Origin: Pseudomonadota bacterium
Lineage (GTDB): Bacteria; SZUA-182; DTGQ01
Direction: 5' to 3'
DNA: 64,000 nucleotides
Assembly: GCA_030625085.1 (NCBI GenBank)
Contig: DAOURK010000003.1
Span: 1 to 64,000 of the forward strand
Within the stretch, counting starts at the first letter, position 1; each line of letters begins with the position of its first letter. Positions 16,870 through 26,673 of the stretch are shown one piece after another. The translations under genes were made by a program, and so were the position numbers. A model generated the notes under the pieces. The model was given only the letters and a program-made list of their open reading frames with translations. It had not been told where the DNA came from and made no database searches.

Positions 16870-19800
16870 TTATCGCGTGGCCAGGAAATTTTGTAAAGCC
16901 TCCAGGTTTTGCGTGGCATCCTGGTTTGCGGGCTCAATCTCCAGTACGCGATGGTAAAAATCCTCAGCATCATCGAATTTTTTTAAGGCAACAAAGATGT
17001 GCCCTGTGATCAAAAGGGTTTCAACATCATCCGGATTTGCCGCCAGTATATTTACATAGATTCGAAGCGCTTCCTCTGCCCTCCCCGATTCAACGTATAA
17101 AAAGTCCGCCAGGTTTTTCCGGAAAATTATATTTTCAGGTTCAATCTGCACGGCTTGCCGGTAGTAATTTAAGGCTTTCTCTTTATCTCCCGTGTTATAG
17201 TGCAAAACACCCAGGTCGTTATGGGCCAGGGCAAAATCAGGGAATGAATTTGCGAGATTTTCAAATTTACTGATAGCTTCTTCAGGTTTGATGGCGCCAA
17301 TCATATTATGGATGCCGCGGTATATTTCATCCGGAGATTCCGGTTTCAAATCAGCACGTTCATTGGGCCCCTGAACATCTTTCGCCTTTTTATCAAGTTT
17401 TTTCTTTCCCTGAAGAGAATAATCTTTTCCCTTATACGCCGGTATATCGGTTTTTTGTTCGTCTATCCTGCTGCGGACTTCAAGGGCGGCCTTCAGGATT
17501 TTGTCATCTATACCGAAGTTGATCATGGCCTTCTGAATTTCCTGCAATGCCCCCTCATTTTTGCCCTGTTGTATCAATAGATCGATCAAAAGGAGGGCAA
17601 TCCTTTTGTGAAACGGATAGAGCGATTTTGCCTCCCGGAATACCCTTTCAGCCCTTTCAAACTCTTTCAGTTTGGTAATCGCCGAGTGATAGATTGTTGC
17701 CATATCTTTTGCCGCCGGAGTGAGGATAAATCCCTTTTCCATGCAGTTCAATGCTTTTTCCTTTTGTCCGTCAACCCACCTGAGAACCCCGATGTACGTA
17801 TATGGCTCGCCAAATCCCGGATCAACCTCCATGGCCCTGCCAAAGAATTTTTCCGCATCGACGGCATGACCCCTCCTGTAAGCAATGATTCCCTTCAGAT
17901 TGAGAGCCGATGAAGACTTGCTATCCAGTAAAAGGGCGCTGTCCGCGCATTGCGCGGCCTCCTCATACAGCTCCAACCCTTGCTTGCAATACCCTGTCAG
18001 CACAATGGTTCTCGCGTTGTCTCCTATATCTCGGGGGATGGAGTTGATGGCCTCAAGGGCGTCCTTGAAGCGACCGGAATTGATTAACATCCCGGCCAAA
18101 CAGTGATATATTGCCTTTTCATCCGGGCAATACTTTAGCCCGTCGATAAGCCGCACTACGGCCTTGTCAATGTCCTCCCTATGGCAGAGCTTTTTCGCAT
18201 CCTCTATTGCATTTAGGACTGCAAGTCTTTTCCCGTCATGGCTCTTTGTATCTATACCACTCCATTTATGATTAAAGGACCTCCTGCTCGATTTTGGATA
18301 ATGGTCGCCGCATAATACGAATACATCACCGGCAATGATGTTATTGTATCCTGCCAAGGCTGCGCGAAGACAATAGTCATCAGACTCGCTGTCCTGCTCA
18401 AGCTCTTCGTCGAAGAGGCCTGTTTTTCCCGCGAGGCTGCGGCGAAAAAGCATGCAGAAGCCCGCTGTGTGCCGTGAGGGTATGCGCCGGTAGAGCTTTC
18501 TTTCACGAAATACCCCAGCGTATTTTTCGAGTTGATCAATTTTAATATGATCAGAGCCGGGCACATATTGAATGCCAACCGCCTTGTTATCTGTCATGGG
18601 GCCGACGATACCAACATCGTCTGTGCTGTTAATGCATCGCAGCATGCCCTCTAACCATCCGTCCGCAACAAGCACATGGTCTCGCATAAGGACAATGTAT
18701 TCCCCGGAAGATGCCTCCATCCCCATATTAAAGCATTCGCCCTGCCCGGCTTCCTTTCCGGTCTTGATCACACTATAGTTCGATTTTTCTTTTTCTGTTT
18801 GTCTTATCCATTCCACTGTGCCGTCCTTGCTGCCGTTGTCAATAAATATTACCTCATGGGCCACGGGGGTGTGCTTCCTTATGTTCTCGATACATTTCTT
18901 AAAATGTATGGTATGAGCGGATAAAGGTATAATAATACTGACGGTGGCAGGGTTGCATTTTTTCTTGAACAGAACCTTGGAACTGTCCCCACTCTTGGTT
19001 TTGAGCTGTTCATAATGCGCTACGACTTCCTGTACTTCGGTATTGCCGGGCTGTTTCAAATTTGCCAGGCGAACCACAAACTCGGCGCGTTTTAAATCAC
19101 CCTGTCCGAGAAAAAGTCCGGAGAGGAATATCAAAGACTGAATGTGGTGCGGATCTATCCGGAGCGCGTGCTCGACTTGTTTTATCGCTTCAACCGTCTG
19201 ATTATTTTCCTTGGCAATGCAGGCGAGCTGATACAGGGATTCGACAAAGGTAGGATCTTTGATCAAATCGTCCTCGTAAATGGCGATCGCTTCCGCATAT
19301 TTTTTTTCTTGAACTAATTGTTCCGGCAGGGGATGGGTATCATAGGGATGATTAATGCACGGTACGTCAGAATCTACGATGATGTCGTTGGCTTTGGCGA
19401 TAAAATAGCCTTCTCCGCGTACGCGTCGCTGCAGGAACCAGAACAGATCCTCATCATTTCCGCTTTGTCCCAGGCCCTTTATCAAAGGCCGGATGAGTTT
19501 GCTATTGATCACACAGAGAGACAGATCTGCATACTGAATGATCTCGACGTTTTTCCCCTTCTTTGTTTTGTGTGCATGGGTGGAGGGGGCGTAGTTGCCG
19601 ATGGGGACCATAACCGCAACATCCGGGTAACAGAGCGCTGTGTCAATAAGCGCCCGGAGTTTTTCAGGAGAAGGGACAAGGCGTTTATCGACGAGAACGA
19701 TGAAATCATAATCTCCCTTCATGATCGTTTCAATCAGCCGGGTTTTTGTCAAATTGCCGCCAATGGTAACAACTTCCCCTTGACAGGAATCCGCCAAGGC

Positions 19801-22800
19801 CGCATACCGGTTTAGTCGGTCCGCTGTTTCAGATACGCCGGTATTGTTTTCGGCAATACATATCCTGGGGGGCCGCATAATTGTATTCTCGGCAATGGGG
19901 ATATGATCGTCCGGCCCGTAAGGTTTTAAGGTGAGCTCTCCGTGCTGTCCGACTGCCACGCGGTCGTTTTGCCGCAGCTTTTGCAGATATTTTTTTTTGT
20001 TAATATTCTGGGCGGGCCCGAACAGGTCGGGTCGGTATTTGCTGACCGTAACACTGCCGAAGTGGTGGATAAAGACATCATTGGCCACAACCGACTTGTA
20101 TCCTGCCAGGCGAAACCGCAGAGAAAAATCGTCATCACTGAAACCATAACCGCCGTCTCTGCCATTGGTGGGAAGATCAGGGTCCCACCCGCCGATCCGA
20201 TTGAAAATTGATTTTTTTATAATCACAGCCATGCCGACAATACGGTCATGGACAAAATTTTTTCCTTGATGTTCCTTGCTCCATCCGGCAGCAAATGTCT
20301 GGTATGCCTCAAGGGTATCATATCCAGACTGCATAGCCTGGGGGCCGCTTACATTGTTTGAACGTGGCCCTACAATTCCTATGTCGGGAGCAGATTCAAT
20401 TTGAGTGATAAAATTTTTAAGCCAGCCATCATGCACCAGGACGTCATTGCAGACACCGACACAATATTTTCCTCGTGCAAGTGAGAAAACATAATTGGCG
20501 TTTGCCTCTACGACCCGGTTCTGATAATATCTGATGACACGGGTATGGGGATGAAAAGCGCTAACAGATTCAAAATACTCAAACGTGCCGTCTGTTGAGC
20601 CATTGTCCATAAGCAACAATTCATACGGGCCCTCGGTGTAATGCAGGATGCTCTCAACACACTTCCTCGTGTACTGTAGCTGGTTATATGCCCCAACAAT
20701 AATACTGGCATTAATCTTTTCGCTGTCTTCCCGGCCAATCGATGGCAAAGCTGCATCATCAGCCGAAAGATCTCCCGCGGAACTTGATGAAGCTAATTGT
20801 ACAAAAGGTGACGGTGTGACCTGCGGCAGAGGCGAGGCAACAGCGTTAAATCCGATGTGCTTAAATATATCAACAAGCCTGTGTGTCCACGTGTGCTCGG
20901 CAAGTGTTCGCTCATATCCGCGCCGGGCAATTTCTTCCCGTTCACCTTCATGGGCAAGATAATACCTTGATTTGTCAATCAGTTCCTCTAATGAGGAGGC
21001 AATTACCACCTCCTTGTCAGGTTCATAGTACTCTTCAAGGTTGTCCACAGGAGTTGTGACTAAAAATCCATGACATCCGGGCACTTCAAAATTTCGCCTT
21101 CTTATTGGCTGCGTGGTGATGGCGGATGAATTACCGAGATTAAGATTGATCCTGGATTGATTAAAAATCCTCACCATATCATAAAAGGGGATATACGAGT
21201 CTTCATTCCAACCGGCCCCGAATACATCAACAGGTAAACCGCTTTGTCTTATCTTCTCAATAAGTTCTAAACGATTGCCCTTTCCCGCGCCGACAAAGCT
21301 TACGTCCCTTGCCCCGGGAGCCGGTGTCGGCTGGTAGGTGAACGGGTTGAAGGCCCACTGGCTCTTGATGATTTTTGGGCCGAAACCGGCTCCGTGATAT
21401 TTGCCGGCGGCTTTGTGTGAGGTCGTGATGATATGGTCGGCACAGGTCGCCCATAGTAGTGCGTAATCATCAAAGCGCAGATGGTCATCATTCATCCAGA
21501 TGATTGTTTGTGTGTCAGTGTGATCAGTTATAGATTTTAAGCTTTCATGAAGAATATCAGCCTGCAGATCGGAAGGACTGTACAAGAGCAAATCAGGCTG
21601 TTCTTGGCGGACGATCTCCACCAGGCGGTCCGACATGCCCGCAACCCCACGCTGCTGAGCCTCCGTGGCATAATCAAAAAATTGCACCTCTACGTTCTCA
21701 AAGTGGTGCAGAGCATTAAATATATTCCACCACCCGTAGTCATATCCTCTTCGCGCATTGCCGGAGGAAAATTTGACGCCTGCAGCCAATACCTTTATTG
21801 ACGGTTTCTTTCCGATCAGGAAGGACTTATGGTCTCGCTCTGCAGCATCGACAGGCCTCCGTGCATTTGAGTCCAGTCGCTCATTGATGATTTTTCCGTT
21901 TCCCGGCACGGGCGGCTTTGCTTTCGATAAATGCTTCCAGGTCCACATCACTGGCACGCTTATGAACTTCCAGTTCCTTGCCGTAGGTGGAACGGCTTTC
22001 CCTTTGGTCCATGTCTTGTCGCCGGCAAATAACATCTCCGGCGATTTTGATGAAGCTGCGGCGCACAGTGCCGCCAGTGAATCATAGAAGGGGAATGATG
22101 AATATTTTCGCAGATTTCCACCAGTGACCCATGCGTCAATGGCAGCAACATGCCGCTCGTAATCTTTATATGACATGCACCGAAGGTACTTGTCTAGTTC
22201 CCCGAGGTTGTCAAATTGCCGGAAATCAATAAAACAATTTTCAGGAATATACTTCTCGATGTTTGAGGCGCCGAGATAAATCGGGATTGTCCTGGTTTCA
22301 AAGCAATCGAGGATTTTTTCGGTAATATAGCCGGCAGAGAGGACCGGATGATTGGTGTTTTCAAAACAGAGGTTGTATCGATATTGCTTCTGCACAGATA
22401 ATTTTCGGCCTTCCGGGATCGCACCGCGGTAATTGGACAGGGGGAAAGGCGGTGTGCCGTATACATCGAAGGGGATGTCCGAGTTTTTGGAAAACCACTC
22501 TGCAACCTCAATGCGCTTTGAATAGAGCTCGCCGGGAACATGGGACCGCTTGTTGCCGCTGATCATGCAGATGGCATTCTTGCGGCATGGCAGAGGATAA
22601 AGCAATTCGCGCTGACTTTGCCGATCCGTTACCGGTTCCTCTTTTAATCCGGCGCGGGGGAAGAGTATTTTATGGAATTTATTGTCCCGCCCAATCAGCG
22701 CATCAAATAAACCAAATACATGGTCAAAGTGTTTCCAGATACCCTCATCAAATTCACCCGGCAGCACAACAGCCGGCTCCAGCATGAGCAAGATGTTTAA

Positions 22801-24345
22801 ACCCGGGAGCCTGCCTCTGTAACTGAAGGCATTGTGATATACATAATGATCACACCCCTCTATTGGAAAACAAGACCAAATAATCGAGACATTCCCGCGA
22901 TAAAAGGCCTTAATATCATTCTGAGGCAAATGTCCGTAAACAATATTTATGGTGAGCTTTTTTTCACCACCTGCATGCGGGAGTACAGTCCGCAAATTAT
23001 ACTTCAGTTCAAGACTGGCAAGATCCTCTCGTATACGGCCATCAAGAGTAGAGCAGAATTCTTTGCTGACGAAAATACCATTTGTGCCATTATCAAATAC
23101 CAGGATATAATCATGCTGCTGTAAAAACTTTATGATATCGTCGCCCCCCACATTAATCTCCACAATTATCAATGCCGGTCGAAAGCGAGCCCAGTCATTG
23201 CTTTCCAGTACGGCAAGATCATACCCTTCTGCATCAACGGACATAAAATCAATCGTTATCCCCCCAAGGTGCGATTCAAAGATGTCAACTAATCTTACAA
23301 CAGGAGTTGGTTCTTCTGAGACTAAGGTTGCGCCATAAAGTTTGCCCGCCTGAAGGGCGGCCTGCTTATTGAAGGAAGAGAGGGTATCTGCCGACATCCG
23401 ATAAAATGTCATGGTCCCCGGTGCGGGGCCAACGCCAACCTTCAGGTTGATATCACGATCTCTCTTTGCGCAGAGTCCGGCATGAAGGTTCGGTTCCGGT
23501 TCAACATTAATACCCCGCCAACCCCTGCCATAAAACAGCTTGGTGTTGCTGAAAATATCGGGGTCATTTGCTCCGACGTCCACATAAAAACCATCACGCC
23601 TATGGGAGAACAAGGCATCAATAACTAAATCCTCCCTGTATTGACTATATGTTGCCAAAGATGAGTTTGGCCCTATTTTGGCAACCAACAGCTCATTTTC
23701 CAAAACGAATTCAATATCATCTAATGCGTGCCCCCCCTTCACCCGCCAGCGAACATCCATCTCCCAAGAATCCTCAGAAGGAGTTACCGGATCGATCCAT
23801 AAGGCATCATATTTTTTCGATAAAAGCTGATTAAAATCTTTTAATTTACCTGGCGGTATCCCAAGATATCTTGTAGGTGTGTCATCGGGCTCGACTTCGC
23901 ATTGAATTTCACGAATCTTCCCCTTTTGAATCAACTCAGTGAGTGTTTTTAGTACTGTCAGATCTATGCCCTGCAAGTCTGTTATCAACGTATCAATTTC
24001 CTGAATATTGTTACTGATACAAAAATCATAAAGATTTATTGTAGGTACTTTTATCTTTTTTTGCGCAGTAAGCAAACCACTTTTCATATGGCCAAACTCA
24101 GGATTTGGGCTCCCGAGAGAAGAAGCCGCAGTCCAATTCGTTGTAATAGTAAACTCAACTTCTTCCCCGCTCTTTTCCATCAATGCACCATAAATAAATT
24201 TGACATTGAGGTCATTTTGATAAAATTTTTCGGCTTGTTCAATTTTATCAGGATTGGCATCAAAACCATAACACAGGTCATAATACGGCCTGATACGATT
24301 AAAATTAACCAAATTATGAATTCCGCAATAAAATAATGTCTTCAT
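16870..24345 (-). CDS. Giant multi-domain glycosyltransferase/methyltransferase (2491 aa)
   Basis: The domains, read from the sequence, are as follows. Residues 1-205 are FkbM-methyltransferase-like. Residues about 230-425 are a second FkbM domain (FYVDVGANDPDI, SVDAEGYDL). Residues about 435-765 are GT10 fucosyltransferase-like (CFENTN...GYITEKILDCFETRTIPIYLG). Residues about 850-1165 are a CgeB/DUF3880-type glycosyltransferase. Residues about 1205-1470 are GT2 (LMDNGSTDGT, FSDDDFSLR). Residues about 1490-1660 are a degenerate GT2. Residues about 1670-1775 are TPR. Residues about 1795-2040 are GT2. Residues about 2045-2490 are TPR. It faces away from the flagellin genes in the same island. 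I infer that it builds or methylates O-glycans on flagellin, with the TPRs binding protein. AAGGAGAG lies about 13 nt before the ATG. No frameshift was seen. Confidence 0.85.
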   Translation of the reverse strand: MKTLFYCGIHNLVNFNRIRPYYDLCYGFDANPDKIEQAEKFYQNDLNVKFIYGALMEKSGEEVEFTITTNWTAASSLGSPNPEFGHMKSGLLTAQKKIKVPTINLYDFCISNNIQEIDTLITDLQGIDLTVLKTLTELIQKGKIREIQCEVEPDDTPTRYLGIPPGKLKDFNQLLSKKYDALWIDPVTPSEDSWEMDVRWRVKGGHALDDIEFVLENELLVAKIGPNSSLATYSQYREDLVIDALFSHRRDGFYVDVGANDPDIFSNTKLFYGRGWRGINVEPEPNLHAGLCAKRDRDINLKVGVGPAPGTMTFYRMSADTLSSFNKQAALQAGKLYGATLVSEEPTPVVRLVDIFESHLGGITIDFMSVDAEGYDLAVLESNDWARFRPALIIVEINVGGDDIIKFLQQHDYILVFDNGTNGIFVSKEFCSTLDGRIREDLASLELKYNLRTVLPHAGGEKKLTINIVYGHLPQNDIKAFYRGNVSIIWSCFPIEGCDHYVYHNAFSYRGRLPGLNILLMLEPAVVLPGEFDEGIWKHFDHVFGLFDALIGRDNKFHKILFPRAGLKEEPVTDRQSQRELLYPLPCRKNAICMISGNKRSHVPGELYSKRIEVAEWFSKNSDIPFDVYGTPPFPLSNYRGAIPEGRKLSVQKQYRYNLCFENTNHPVLSAGYITEKILDCFETRTIPIYLGASNIEKYIPENCFIDFRQFDNLGELDKYLRCMSYKDYERHVAAIDAWVTGGNLRKYSSFPFYDSLAALCAAASSKSPEMLFAGDKTWTKGKAVPPTARNWKFISVPVMWTWKHLSKAKPPVPGNGKIINERLDSNARRPVDAAERDHKSFLIGKKPSIKVLAAGVKFSSGNARRGYDYGWWNIFNALHHFENVEVQFFDYATEAQQRGVAGMSDRLVEIVRQEQPDLLLYSPSDLQADILHESLKSITDHTDTQTIIWMNDDHLRFDDYALLWATCADHIITTSHKAAGKYHGAGFGPKIIKSQWAFNPFTYQPTPAPGARDVSFVGAGKGNRLELIEKIRQSGLPVDVFGAGWNEDSYIPFYDMVRIFNQSRINLNLGNSSAITTQPIRRRNFEVPGCHGFLVTTPVDNLEEYYEPDKEVVIASSLEELIDKSRYYLAHEGEREEIARRGYERTLAEHTWTHRLVDIFKHIGFNAVASPLPQVTPSPFVQLASSSSAGDLSADDAALPSIGREDSEKINASIIVGAYNQLQYTRKCVESILHYTEGPYELLLMDNGSTDGTFEYFESVSAFHPHTRVIRYYQNRVVEANANYVFSLARGKYCVGVCNDVLVHDGWLKNFITQIESAPDIGIVGPRSNNVSGPQAMQSGYDTLEAYQTFAAGWSKEHQGKNFVHDRIVGMAVIIKKSIFNRIGGWDPDLPTNGRDGGYGFSDDDFSLRFRLAGYKSVVANDVFIHHFGSVTVSKYRPDLFGPAQNINKKKYLQKLRQNDRVAVGQHGELTLKPYGPDDHIPIAENTIMRPPRICIAENNTGVSETADRLNRYAALADSCQGEVVTIGGNLTKTRLIETIMKGDYDFIVLVDKRLVPSPEKLRALIDTALCYPDVAVMVPIGNYAPSTHAHKTKKGKNVEIIQYADLSLCVINSKLIRPLIKGLGQSGNDEDLFWFLQRRVRGEGYFIAKANDIIVDSDVPCINHPYDTHPLPEQLVQEKKYAEAIAIYEDDLIKDPTFVESLYQLACIAKENNQTVEAIKQVEHALRIDPHHIQSLIFLSGLFLGQGDLKRAEFVVRLANLKQPGNTEVQEVVAHYEQLKTKSGDSSKVLFKKKCNPATVSIIIPLSAHTIHFKKCIENIRKHTPVAHEVIFIDNGSKDGTVEWIRQTEKEKSNYSVIKTGKEAGQGECFNMGMEASSGEYIVLMRDHVLVADGWLEGMLRCINSTDDVGIVGPMTDNKAVGIQYVPGSDHIKIDQLEKYAGVFRERKLYRRIPSRHTAGFCMLFRRSLAGKTGLFDEELEQDSESDDYCLRAALAGYNNIIAGDVFVLCGDHYPKSSRRSFNHKWSGIDTKSHDGKRLAVLNAIEDAKKLCHREDIDKAVVRLIDGLKYCPDEKAIYHCLAGMLINSGRFKDALEAINSIPRDIGDNARTIVLTGYCKQGLELYEEAAQCADSALLLDSKSSSALNLKGIIAYRRGHAVDAEKFFGRAMEVDPGFGEPYTYIGVLRWVDGQKEKALNCMEKGFILTPAAKDMATIYHSAITKLKEFERAERVFREAKSLYPFHKRIALLLIDLLIQQGKNEGALQEIQKAMINFGIDDKILKAALEVRSRIDEQKTDIPAYKGKDYSLQGKKKLDKKAKDVQGPNERADLKPESPDEIYRGIHNMIGAIKPEEAISKFENLANSFPDFALAHNDLGVLHYNTGDKEKALNYYRQAVQIEPENIIFRKNLADFLYVESGRAEEALRIYVNILAANPDDVETLLITGHIFVALKKFDDAEDFYHRVLEIEPANQDATQNLEALQNFLATR

Positions 24346-24463
24346 GGAATCTGATTATCTCTCCTTGCATATTAAAATTTACATCAAACACAATTAGATC
24401 CATTTTTCTATTTTCTATGATTTTTAAAATATAGATTTTCGGATATTAAATTTTATCCTGTAG

Positions 24464-24483
24464 CGCAGGGCTAAAGCCCTGCG
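24464..24483. repeat. Palindromic dispersed repeat (GCAGGGCT-AA-AGCCCTGC)
   Basis: A perfect 9-bp inverted repeat with a 2-nt centre, preceded by TGTAG. A second copy, with the flank on the other side, lies at 45693-45716. It is a REP-like intergenic palindrome, found between flaF and the giant glycosyltransferase gene. Confidence 0.75.
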
Positions 24484-24631
24484 TCCTTCTGTTTGAATAT
24501 GGATTGTGAAATTATTTTTTTGAAAATCTATAGCGGGGCTATTTATCTTTAACTCAGGGGTTGAATCAATTTCTGTATGATGCCGCCCTCCTCTATGCGG
24601 TATTATCCATCAGGGACTATATTACACTTTG

Positions 24632-25006
24632 TTATGCCGGGCCCCCCAGACCGGCGGCAAGGTTAAGATTAATGTTGATGATCGCTTGCAGTTTTTCAGG
24701 GGCCGGGTAAGTCATAGCTTCAAAAATACGCCCGTCAATAAATATGCTCAGGTTGAGTATGTCCTCTTTCAGTTTTTGAGGGAGTGGATTATCGGGCTTT
24801 ATCAGCTCTGATTGAAAGAGACTCCATATCTTCTGGTTATATTTAAGCGCTTCATCCAATTTTGTATTTCGGTCTTCATCATCCCAGTTGTTTTGGCAAT
24901 GCTTTAGTTTTAAAGCCGCCTTGGTGAGAACCGACGACTCTAATTCACGTCCGGTCATGGTAATCTTTTGAGTGGTTTTATATGCTTCTAATTGAGCTGA
25001 GTGCAT
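24632..25006 (-). CDS. flaF: Flagellin assembly/regulatory protein FlaF
   Basis: 124 aa. It has the FlaF pattern: AYKTTQKITMTGRELESSVL, ALKYNQKIWSLFQSEL with NPLP, then LSIFIDGRIFEA and PAPEKLQAIININLNLAAGL. In Alphaproteobacteria FlaF is needed for flagellin synthesis or secretion and works against FlbT. Here it lies downstream of the flagellin-like gene on the same strand, and flbT is on the other side of the flagellin gene. The ATG is preceded by GGAGGAG. It is of normal length. Confidence 0.88.
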   Translation of the reverse strand: MHSAQLEAYKTTQKITMTGRELESSVLTKAALKLKHCQNNWDDEDRNTKLDEALKYNQKIWSLFQSELIKPDNPLPQKLKEDILNLSIFIDGRIFEAMTYPAPEKLQAIININLNLAAGLGGPA

Positions 25007-25341
25007 TTTTAATCTCCTCCGATTAAAAATCTATTGAGAACTTACCCTAACCCGGACAAGCCGGAACCAAAAAGGTTTTAAAATTTTCTATCATAAAAAA
25101 CACGAAACTCAGAACTAAGCGCTTAATGAATTATAGACATTCAGATAATTAATTACAAAAATATTCTCTCGAAATCCTCAACTTTAAAAGGATTGACCAC
25201 AATAAAAAATAGTAATTAATTATTTGAAAAACTATAGACTAATGCATTGCTGAATCGTTTAAACGGACCACCCTTCCCTACCCTCCCATCGAGGGAGGAG
25301 GACTGAATAAAAGCCGGTTGCACGGAATTTACAGTAATTGT
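25007..25341. other. Spacer between flagellin-like gene and flaF
   Basis: AT-rich and non-coding as far as I can see. A CCTCCC/GGGAGG stem at about 25280-25300 lies just 3' of the flagellin-like gene. It could slow or end its transcript, but no T-run follows on the minus strand. Confidence 0.4.
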
Positions 25342-26187
25342 TTATCTCAATAATGCTGTTAATTGTGACTGCTTTTCCGTTATGCCCCTGATTACTTCTA
25401 TAGTCAGGGCCTGTCTCAGTTCCACGCTCTTGATCTGCGCGGCAACCTCGTTCATGTCGGCATTTTTAATCTTTTCCGCTCGATTTCTATGAAAATTAGC
25501 TGTCCTGGTATTATGTGCCTGCCAACGGGCAATGCCGAACGCGTCAAATGCCAGTCCGGCGCGTTTTTGTTCGAGAGTATCCTTTGCCGTCCGAAGATTG
25601 GCGGCGGCATCGGCGATCTCGGCATCGGTTGGCTCCTCCGGCAGTTCCGGAATATCCAGGCCCTCGGGCCCCGTATGGACTTGTCGGCTATGGATGGTTT
25701 TCCTGACGCCGTTTTCGCCGACCATTACCTCCCAATCGCCTGCGCCGGGAACAACAGAAGGGTCCGCCATGATTTTTTTCGCATCTTCTTCCGGGGGGGG
25801 GATGGTCAACTGGTCGATTTGTTTCCGGAAGGCGCTAAAACCCTTCAATAATTCAGCCCTTTCCGGGCTGTCCGGAGGGAAGGGGGGATAATTTTTTATA
25901 ATCCTGTCCAATTGACTTTTCATCTTTTCAAGATAATCGTCGATTGTGCCCATTGTTGTATCCGCTATCCTGATATTCATGGCAACCATGTTAATACCGG
26001 AGTTTATAGCCTGGAGACGGTTAAAAGCCGAATGACTGTTGCTCGCCGCTGCCCATGCGGAAGGATTGTCTTTGGATGAGTTGATTTTTTTCCCGGTGCT
26101 CAGCCTTTGGGTCAGTGAATCCATTGTCTTGTTGAGACCTTTAAGATTGAAGAGAGCCTGATTTATCCCAATCTTAATGCTTGGCAT
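25342..26187 (-). CDS. Divergent flagellin-like protein
   Basis: 281 aa. The N-terminus matches the flagellin D0/D1 helix (IGINQALFNLKGLNKTM, LTQRLSTGKKINSSKDNPSA). The C-terminus has the closing helix (VAAQIKSVELRQALTIEVIR) without the usual flagellin end 'LxLL/LRLF'. The centre has an unusual acidic, Pro-rich stretch (YPPFPPDSPERAELL, IPPPEEDAKK, LPEEPTDAEIADAAANL) instead of a normal D2/D3. It may be a minor filament, cap or junction subunit. The start ATG 26187 is chosen for AAAGGAGAAGAT just upstream. An upstream ATG at 26217 lacks a site. A sigma-28 promoter lies about 100 nt upstream. Confidence 0.75.
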   Translation of the reverse strand: MPSIKIGINQALFNLKGLNKTMDSLTQRLSTGKKINSSKDNPSAWAAASNSHSAFNRLQAINSGINMVAMNIRIADTTMGTIDDYLEKMKSQLDRIIKNYPPFPPDSPERAELLKGFSAFRKQIDQLTIPPPEEDAKKIMADPSVVPGAGDWEVMVGENGVRKTIHSRQVHTGPEGLDIPELPEEPTDAEIADAAANLRTAKDTLEQKRAGLAFDAFGIARWQAHNTRTANFHRNRAEKIKNADMNEVAAQIKSVELRQALTIEVIRGITEKQSQLTALLR

Positions 26188-26285
26188 ATCTTCTCCTTTC
26201 ATGAAGAGTATACACATGAAGACATAACATTATTATCTATCTTCACACCCTAATTTCATGCCAACCAAAGCAACACTTATATATA

Positions 26286-26312
26286 TTATCGGAATATTTA
26301 AAAATATCTTTA
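26286..26312 (-). promoter_or_regulatory. Sigma-28 (FliA) promoter for the flagellin-like gene
   Basis: Read on the minus strand: TAAA (26312-26309), 15 bp, TCCGATAA (26293-26286). The FliA consensus is TAAA-N15-GCCGATAA, so there is one mismatch and exact spacing. It points to the flagellin-like gene at 26187 and implies late-class flagellar expression. Confidence 0.7.
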
Positions 26313-26410
26313 AGGTATTTTTAAAAATGCAGATATGCTGCAAGATTATCCATAATCTTTTGGGGTCGAAATAGGTATATATGCGGCTCCAGGTGGCTTG
26401 AGGCACAATT

Positions 26411-26435
26411 TTCGGGGCGCCCCGAATTTTTTTTT
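26411..26435 (+). terminator. GC palindrome followed by nine T
   Basis: TTCGGGGCGCCCCGAA (26411-26426) is a perfect palindrome followed directly by nine T on the plus strand. It lies between the divergent promoters, upstream of the flagellin promoter, so it may insulate flagellin from read-through. No upstream plus-strand gene is near. Confidence 0.5.
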
Positions 26436-26455
26436 ACGATTTAGTGAATTTTGAC

Positions 26456-26482
26456 TGAAGTTTTAAAAGGATTGTCCGATAG
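26456..26482 (+). promoter_or_regulatory. Sigma-28 (FliA) promoter for flagellin
   Basis: TGAAGTTT, 11 bp, TCCGATAG compares with the extended FliA consensus TAAAGTTT-N11-GCCGATAA (7/8 and 6/8 matches, correct spacing). A second candidate -10, GCCGATGA at 26597-26604, has a poorer -35 (AAAA). Either would leave a long leader of about 90-215 nt carrying the tandem repeat at 26641. Confidence 0.6.
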
Positions 26483-26640
26483 AAAAAGCAGAGGCTGAAA
26501 AAATCAAGGTTAAAGGCTGAAAAATTAAAATCCGGAAGGAGGTGAAAAAAATAAGCACCTGATAAAAAAAAGTGATGAAAAAAGATTGAAAAAACCGCCG
26601 ATGAAATCGGCCGAGCACAAAATCGGTAAAGTACAAAAAC

Positions 26641-26673
26641 ATTACCGGTAAGAATTACCGGTAAGAATTACCG
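26641..26673 (+). repeat. 13-bp tandem repeat in the flagellin leader
   Basis: ATTACCGGTAAGA occurs twice in tandem, followed by a third partial unit ATTACCG, ending 24 nt before the ribosome site (AAAAGGAG at 26690s). Each unit holds the self-complementary ACCGGT. In Caulobacter FlbT binds the flagellin mRNA leader, so this could be the RNA target of the FlbT encoded here. That link is inference. Confidence 0.7.

Noticed and set aside
17037-24336. Many plus-strand frames opposite the giant glycosyltransferase gene
   Set aside because: Shadows of a long, GC-richer gene. None has a family signature or operon context.
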